From CBDVBE01 sp964543525 (GTDB taxonomy: Bacteria > Fibrobacterota > Chitinivibrionia > Chitinivibrionales > JANQEN01): a DNA stretch of 10,581 nt. The DNA is taken from the NCBI GenBank assembly GCA_964543525.1, contig CAZIYW010000154.1:1-10581 (forward strand), given 5' to 3'. Under the pieces are notes generated by a model, which was given only the letters and a program-made list of their open reading frames with translations, was not told the DNA's origin and searched no databases. This document shows, one piece after another, positions 5,991 through 10,581 of this stretch. The translations under genes and the position numbers were made by a program. Position 1 is the first letter of the stretch, and each line of letters begins with the position of its first letter.

Positions 5991-8828
5991 CTATTTACGT
6001 ACACCAATGACATATTCCTTCGTCTCAGAACGCTCTTCCTTGTTGTCAAAGTAGTAGGTTACCGGAATTATAGCAGCATACCCGCCGGGACCGACCTCTC
6101 TTCCAAGTTGATTCCTGCCATCCCACACGAAGATAAGCTGCTTATTCTTTTTATGGTACCCCATCTTTGCATCACGAATAATCTCATTCCCGACAGCATC
6201 AAACAGGTTAAGGTACCCTTCGTAGCGATCCCGTTCAGAGACATTTTCAACAGGATCCGGCTCAAGAGTAATAACCATAATCCCCTTATATTCGCCATTC
6301 TTCGATTTGAGATTTTTAACGACCTCCTGTATTTCCGGTATTGCAGTAATCTCGCTGTTCAGCTTGTAACCGATATCTTTATCGCAAATCGTTGCTTTGA
6401 CGATAAGCTCAAACGGTGCCGGTTTATATACCGTATCAGCAACGGTCTTAGCATTAATCTCCCGCCGGATATTCTTGGCATTATCCTGATTGTTACCAAC
6501 CTCATCAACGACATTATTATCATACACCCAGTTAATCCGAATCGAATCGCCATCTTTTATTGCATCCGCACCACTGACCGAAAGCACCCGGAACTCTGCA
6601 AAATCGTCCTTGTACCTGAGGGGTTTCAATTTTGCCTCGTAAGTGTCATCCTGCGATATGCTGTAATAGGTAAACGGTTTTTCTTCTTCAATCTTTTCAA
6701 CCGTTTCTGAAAGGACCACAGAAAGATTGTTATGGTTATCCTCTGAAATAAACTGCTGGGAACCCTGTATGATTAGAATAATAGAATCCACAAAATCAGC
6801 TTTCATGATTATCGGTGCGATTGAATCGATAATTTCAACTTCAGATTTCTCAAGAATGGTATTTCCATTGGGCAGTTTAATCTGCTTGTTTACCACCAGT
6901 TTGTCGTCTTTGGTGACATAGGTTTGTGGTTGTGAAGCCTTCTCTGTCACAACAACAGCAATACCACTGCTTACCACTTCATAGTTATCAATCGTAAATT
7001 TTCGGAAATCGGGAAGTTCTATGGCATCCATGATTTCATCCACATTACCTGCAGCGCTGCCACCGGAAATGCCTATAAACAGGCTGTCAACATATCCCTC
7101 AGCATCATTGTCAAAGTAGATTCCCTTAGTAACTTTTAAACTGGTAACCATATTGACCGGGATGACAATTTCAAATGTATCCAGCGGCAACTTCGGTTTT
7201 TCACTGTTGCGAAATACCGCTACCAGGGTATCGAATCCACTGTGCTGCAGAATACCGTCACCAACGGTTACATTACCCGGATTGATCTCCCGTTTAAACG
7301 TAAAGGAAAAGAGATTGTTCGAACCCTGCTTATCAAGAGTGAATGTTTCCCTGTCAATTTCACTTCCCCGTTTATTAAAAACTTCCACTTCAGCCTTTGT
7401 ATAGGCATACTTCGCATCGCCGGGGTCAAACTCAAACCGGAGTTCCAGCTCATCCATGCTATTATCGTTAATACTGCTTATCTCGTTACCGTTATGATAC
7501 ATACCCAGCGTTCGATCCCAATACTTGACCTCAAAGGAATCCGGCGGATTAGTCATAGCATCATCGATATACACTGAAAAATCTATCGGTACCGTCGATT
7601 CTATTTCAACGGGGATTGTATCGCCGTTGATGGTGATGGAATCGTAGCTTACAATAAAGGTAATATTATAGACAAAATCGGTGGTACGGCCGGTGAGCGG
7701 TACAACACTCGGCAACACAAACTTCTTCCCGTCCCAAACGGCATTGCCATTCACGCCGTTAATTTCTATTTCCTGCGGTATAACCTGCACATTCTGCTCG
7801 AAAATAGAGATGACATTTTTCATCAAAAACTGCATGAGTGAATCATAGGTAGTATTTTCATACGGCCAGAGTGTGCTGATTGGGTTCGACGAGGAATAGC
7901 CGTTCTGTTTGATATTGTCGTTCATCTGCACGAGACTGTTAGGTGCCTGCCCGGTTTCAGTAAAAAAGATGGTAAATGTTGTCGGCACATCCGTTCCCTG
8001 AACATAGAGATTCATCGGACTGCCGTCAGTGGCTTCACCATCGGAGAAAAATATGCAGTAGTGATTCTCCTTTTTATAGGTTGAGGCACGCATTGCTTTT
8101 TTCGCGGCAATAAAACCGATATTTATATCCGTCCCCGGACTGAAGAAAAATTCAGCCGGTGCGGTTAGGTCTACCCATTCCCATTTAACAACTGTATCAG
8201 GCCCGGCCCAGTCAACATACAGGGTCTTGTTTTTTACCGTCGTTTCGAGTTTCTCCTTGATAATATCCGCACCGAGCTTCCCGTTATACATACGGTCAAG
8301 CTTAAGCAGCGGAATAAACCCGCCTTTATCAAAGAACATGGTGTTCGGCTCACCAGATACGGTCTGAAAAATTGCATCGGAGGTATCATAGTATAAACAA
8401 CTGCCAAACACGGCAAGGCCCACCTCAATACCGGGAAATTTACGCTTATTTGAAAGGGTATCGATAAGATCACGGGTAACTTTAAAACGGTTGCCCAGCG
8501 GATCCTGCGGTATTTCAAGCGTACTGGATGCACTGTCATAACTGTACTCATACATACTGCCCGAATGATCGATTATGAAAAATATTGACGGTGTATCTAC
8601 CAGAACTGTGAGACTCTCCGGGTGACTGACATAGATATATTCAGTCATGGCAACAATGTCTCCGGGTACATCCATGGTAGTATCGTTAAAATCCTCCGCA
8701 TACCCTTTATAGAGGATTTTGCCGACCCGCTCGGCAGAGAGCGAAGTAATACAAAAAAGTAATAACAACAAAAGTAGATGTTGATTTTTAGTCAACCATT
8801 TGGGTAAAAAAATGCCTCGGCGCATCAT
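5991..8828 (-). CDS. Large exported von Willebrand factor A-domain protein with Ig-like C-terminus
   Basis: This 945-aa secreted protein has a Leu-rich signal peptide ending near SLSA/ER (32). A vWA domain covers about 80-345. Its MIDAS metal site is visible: DHSGSM (Asp87, Ser89, Ser91), Thr233 in SPGTDINIG and Asp263 in FFSDGEATDGS. The fold is enlarged by insertions, for example about 145-225. Successive beta-rich modules fill about 346-840, including a stretch with Asp-rich YFDNDAEGYVDSLFIG (571-586). The C-terminus (about 846-945) is FlgD-like, with FVWDGRNQLGREVGPGGYA at 900-918. VWA domains bind protein ligands through a metal ion, so adhesion or assembly at the surface is likely. It heads the operon with the two genes after it. 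The G-rich ribosome site (AGGGGGG) is itself a homopolymer tract. Confidence 0.88.
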   Translation of the reverse strand: MMRRGIFLPKWLTKNQHLLLLLLLFCITSLSAERVGKILYKGYAEDFNDTTMDVPGDIVAMTEYIYVSHPESLTVLVDTPSIFFIIDHSGSMYEYSYDSASSTLEIPQDPLGNRFKVTRDLIDTLSNKRKFPGIEVGLAVFGSCLYYDTSDAIFQTVSGEPNTMFFDKGGFIPLLKLDRMYNGKLGADIIKEKLETTVKNKTLYVDWAGPDTVVKWEWVDLTAPAEFFFSPGTDINIGFIAAKKAMRASTYKKENHYCIFFSDGEATDGSPMNLYVQGTDVPTTFTIFFTETGQAPNSLVQMNDNIKQNGYSSSNPISTLWPYENTTYDSLMQFLMKNVISIFEQNVQVIPQEIEINGVNGNAVWDGKKFVLPSVVPLTGRTTDFVYNITFIVSYDSITINGDTIPVEIESTVPIDFSVYIDDAMTNPPDSFEVKYWDRTLGMYHNGNEISSINDNSMDELELRFEFDPGDAKYAYTKAEVEVFNKRGSEIDRETFTLDKQGSNNLFSFTFKREINPGNVTVGDGILQHSGFDTLVAVFRNSEKPKLPLDTFEIVIPVNMVTSLKVTKGIYFDNDAEGYVDSLFIGISGGSAAGNVDEIMDAIELPDFRKFTIDNYEVVSSGIAVVVTEKASQPQTYVTKDDKLVVNKQIKLPNGNTILEKSEVEIIDSIAPIIMKADFVDSIILIIQGSQQFISEDNHNNLSVVLSETVEKIEEEKPFTYYSISQDDTYEAKLKPLRYKDDFAEFRVLSVSGADAIKDGDSIRINWVYDNNVVDEVGNNQDNAKNIRREINAKTVADTVYKPAPFELIVKATICDKDIGYKLNSEITAIPEIQEVVKNLKSKNGEYKGIMVITLEPDPVENVSERDRYEGYLNLFDAVGNEIIRDAKMGYHKKNKQLIFVWDGRNQLGREVGPGGYAAIIPVTYYFDNKEERSETKEYVIGVRK

Positions 8829-9062
8829 AGATCCCCCCTACAGTGCGTTAAAGTTAACAGTTAGAAAGCTATAAATCAGAAATGTGTATGGTCCCTAAAG
8901 GCAGGCAGTTTTTTCAATCATGCGTCAGAGACAATTTTAATGTCCCCCCCTTGACTATGAGAAATGTCTCTGCTTTTCAGGAACCTTGTTTAACTGTGTC
9001 TCAATCGCTCCTTCCGAAATGAGTTACAGGACTATTTGCTTTTTTAAGTATTTATCCAAGAC
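8829..9062. other. Leader region upstream of the VWA-gene operon
   Basis: There is no gene in this stretch. It contains the VWA gene's ribosome site in a six-base C/G run (8833-8838), a TAACAGTTA palindrome, and an 8-bp inverted repeat enclosing a seven-base C run (8926-8972). A minus-strand TTCTCA-18-TAAAAT pair inside that repeat could be a weak promoter, but the match is poor. The operon promoter must lie in this gap unless transcription reads through from the propeller gene. Confidence 0.4.
8926..8972. repeat. Inverted repeat CAGAGACA/TGTCTCTG enclosing a C7 tract
   Basis: CAGAGACA (8926-8933) and TGTCTCTG (8965-8972) are exact reverse complements. A third partial copy, TGTC (8941-8944), can pair with the same GACA, allowing two alternative stems. 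The interior carries seven consecutive C (8944-8950). It lies about 100 bp upstream of the VWA gene, where it could be an operator or leader structure. Confidence 0.45.
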
Positions 9063-9149
9063 TGTCATTCCGGTAAGTTTTTAAGCCGGAATCCGGTTTT
9101 TTAAGCAATTTAAGGAATAGATTCCCGCTAAAAGCATGCGGGAATGACA
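9063..9149. repeat. 87-bp palindromic intergenic repeat (TGTCATTCC...GGAATGACA)
   Basis: Outer arms TGTCATTCC (9063-9071) and GGAATGACA (9141-9149) are perfect reverse complements. Each half forms its own hairpin: ATTCCGG/CCGGAAT (9067-9073, 9086-9092) and ATTCCCGC/GCGGGAAT (9121-9128, 9138-9145). A further pair GGAATC/GATTCC (9088-9093, 9120-9125) links them. The ends and the ATTCCC...GGGAAT core resemble small palindromic repeats widespread in bacteria, such as neisserial dRS3-type units. It begins 10 bp after the propeller gene stop, so it may also end or stabilise that transcript. Confidence 0.75.
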
Positions 9150-9159
9150 ACTCAGGTAA

Positions 9160-10488
9160 TTATCTCCTTGAAAATTGAACCATCACAATACCATTATATT
9201 TCGTTGCAAAGTAAACTGTTTTATCAATACCCACACCAATATCATTGATCGTGGCAATTCCTTTAAGCGCATCGGTATTTAACGAGTTGTACAGCACTGA
9301 AGGACTGCCGATTTTAATAATGTTGCCGTTAAAATAGGAGCCTGCCCAGATATTTTCATTCCAATCTACAGCCAGGCTTTTCAATGAAGGATTGATACTG
9401 GCAAGAATTGCATTATCAACCAGAGTCCAGGTATCACGATAGTGTACCAGCCCGTCATCTGTGGCCATCCACCAGCTGTTTTCTGAATCAACGGCAACAT
9501 CATGAATCGCTACAGGAATAGTGGAACTTGAGATAAGGTACCACCTTGTTTTATCAAAGGTAAATAGTCCGTTCTCCGTGCCGACTAACAGCATGCCTTG
9601 CCGGTCAACCGCAAGCGCGTTTACAAACACCATAGGCAGATGATTTATAATTGCAGTATGCTCTATCCACTTTAACCCGTCAAACTCAATGCACCCTTCC
9701 ATAGCACCAAACCAGGGATGCCCTGTACTGTCAATGGCAACTGATGTCACTGAATGATAGGAGAGGCCGGTATTTGCCATGGTATATACCTGCATAACAC
9801 CATTCTGAATACTGACCATACCGCCGGTGGTCGCCACCCATATTGTTCCATCCAGCCCCTGGGCAACTCCACGGACTATATTACTCGGTAGTTCCGAGTT
9901 CTGCATATTATATACACTCCAACTGCTGCCGTCATAGGCAGCAAGGCCACCCTTTTCCGTGCCTACCCATAAAATACCCGTTCTGTCAACCATGAGTGCA
10001 TATACCACATCATCCGGCAATGCAGAGTTCGAAGTGGTTATTGTTGACCATACTACCTGAGTGGTTGTGAGATCGATAGTATCGTTTGGGGTGATAGTCA
10101 GAACATCGGTAAGCGGTACCGGATTGAACAGTGTGTCTGCTTTACCGAAATAGATTCCCGGTATCGTTGCGGAAGGAATCGAGCTGAAAACAACCTGGAT
10201 AGTGTAGTTACCTGAATTATTATTATCATCTACAAACTTCTGATATAGATCCGTTCCCGGTATAAAAAGGTAGCTTGTCAGTGTATCAACCGAATCAGCA
10301 AGCTCTATCTTCGCAGCACCGGTCTCCTGCAGCGTATCAATCAGGGTAATGTTATCTTTTTCTACTGTAATATCTGCCTGATAGAGACGAGTATTGTTGT
10401 ATGCAGCAAGAAGATTAAAGATACCAGGTTCTGGAACTGTAAAAACATGTTTTCCATTTTCACCCCATATAAACCAGAGGCCTATCAT
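9160..10488 (-). CDS. Two-component-regulator-type beta-propeller protein, probably 5'-truncated by a frame break
   Basis: The visible frame gives 442 aa from an ATG at 10488. Residues about 146-442 hold six to seven beta-propeller repeats of about 43 aa of the Reg_prop kind (LPDDVVYALMVDRTGILWVGTEKGGLAAYDG; later LWVGT, IWVAT, LLVGTENGL, WWMATDDGL). Such propellers occur in extracytoplasmic sensor and surface proteins. Residues about 46-145 form a beta-rich linker domain. The first 45 residues (WFIWGENGKHVFTVPEPG, then NLLAAY) look like the second half of a PKD/Ig-like domain, and there is no signal peptide, so this is not a natural N-terminus. The missing half is encoded one frame over immediately upstream (10485-10581). 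No sorting-type tail is present. A GAGG eight bases before the ATG could allow separate initiation. The propeller call is firm; the start is doubtful. Confidence 0.75.
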   Translation of the reverse strand: MIGLWFIWGENGKHVFTVPEPGIFNLLAAYNNTRLYQADITVEKDNITLIDTLQETGAAKIELADSVDTLTSYLFIPGTDLYQKFVDDNNNSGNYTIQVVFSSIPSATIPGIYFGKADTLFNPVPLTDVLTITPNDTIDLTTTQVVWSTITTSNSALPDDVVYALMVDRTGILWVGTEKGGLAAYDGSSWSVYNMQNSELPSNIVRGVAQGLDGTIWVATTGGMVSIQNGVMQVYTMANTGLSYHSVTSVAIDSTGHPWFGAMEGCIEFDGLKWIEHTAIINHLPMVFVNALAVDRQGMLLVGTENGLFTFDKTRWYLISSSTIPVAIHDVAVDSENSWWMATDDGLVHYRDTWTLVDNAILASINPSLKSLAVDWNENIWAGSYFNGNIIKIGSPSVLYNSLNTDALKGIATINDIGVGIDKTVYFATKYNGIVMVQFSRR

Positions 10489-10581
10489 TTTTCAAACCTC
10501 AACTTTGATTTATTAAAAATGACTTCCTCATTATCAAAATATTCATTAATAAGTCCTGAGTTAGTCACAATCTCTGGTTTT
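10485..10581 (-). CDS. Partial frame from the right edge, probably the upstream part of the propeller protein
   Basis: The minus-strand frame is open from the window edge for 31 codons and ends in tandem stops TGA-TAG (10487-10482). The TGA overlaps the next ATG as ATGA. The peptide (PEIVTNSGLINEYF, then EEVIFNKSKLRFEK) fits the first strands of a PKD/Ig-like domain whose remaining strands open the propeller ORF. Adding one A to the five-A run at 10488-10492 would join the two frames. Alternatively this is the end of a separate gene coupled to the next by the ATGA overlap. Confidence 0.55.
   Translation of the reverse strand, partial: KPEIVTNSGLINEYFDNEEVIFNKSKLRFEK

Noticed and set aside
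6108..6710. 200-codon plus-strand frame
   Set aside because: Antisense to the C-terminal part of the VWA gene, which reads as continuous secreted beta-rich protein; the frame's hydrophobic, basic composition is typical of an antisense shadow.
10485..10496. Programmed -1 ribosomal frameshift site
   Set aside because: The TTT GAA AAA TGA context does not fit the X XXY YYZ slippery heptamer in the incoming frame; an indel or slippage in the A-run is simpler.
1..10581. CRISPR array, tRNA, rRNA or insertion sequence
   Set aside because: No regularly spaced repeat array, no tRNA cloverleaf or rRNA segment recognised, and no transposase-like ORF.

Overview
The window comes from a Gram-negative bacterium of the Fibrobacterota-Chlorobiota-Bacteroidota type. 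No marker gene fixes the lineage. The evidence is five consecutive minus-strand genes for secreted proteins with signal peptides and related C-terminal Ig-like (FlgD-like / Por-secretion-tail-like) domains. This is the architecture of type IX secretion (T9SS) cargo, and the WDGR..G..vg.GvY variants in two of them recall Fibrobacterota/Chitinivibrionia. No T9SS machinery gene lies in the window.

Layout in transcription order (minus strand, right to left): a reading frame entering from the right edge (10485-10581) is probably the start of the beta-propeller protein at 9160-10488, split from it by a one-base frame break in a poly-A run. A 331-bp gap follows, holding an 87-bp palindromic repeat (9063-9149) and an inverted repeat around a C7 tract. 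Next comes a compact operon: a 945-aa von Willebrand A protein (5991-8828), a 330-aa exported beta-rich protein (4987-5979, 11-nt gap) and a thioredoxin-like Omp28-family protein (3973-4962, 24-nt gap). A HExxH metalloprotease (2435-3826) has its own promoter-like sequence overlapped by a perfect inverted repeat. A gingipain-type C25 cysteine peptidase (166-2100) has a good promoter candidate and a structured intergenic region. At the left edge the end of a plus-strand ORF (2-127) converges on it.

The main discovery candidate is the Omp28-like gene. Its strong ribosome-binding site, ATG and signal peptide lie upstream of an in-frame TGA at 4864-4866. The TGA sits exactly where the first cysteine of a thioredoxin CxxC motif belongs (T-W-[TGA]-D-L-C-V-P-P). 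Hairpins directly downstream fit a bacterial SECIS element. The simplest reading is an exported selenoprotein with a U-x-x-C redox site and a T9SS-like sorting tail, which standard gene callers would truncate to a GTG start at 4854.

Taken together, the genes look like an envelope or extracellular set: an adhesive VWA protein, a redox protein, two proteases and a propeller protein. A common function is inference only.
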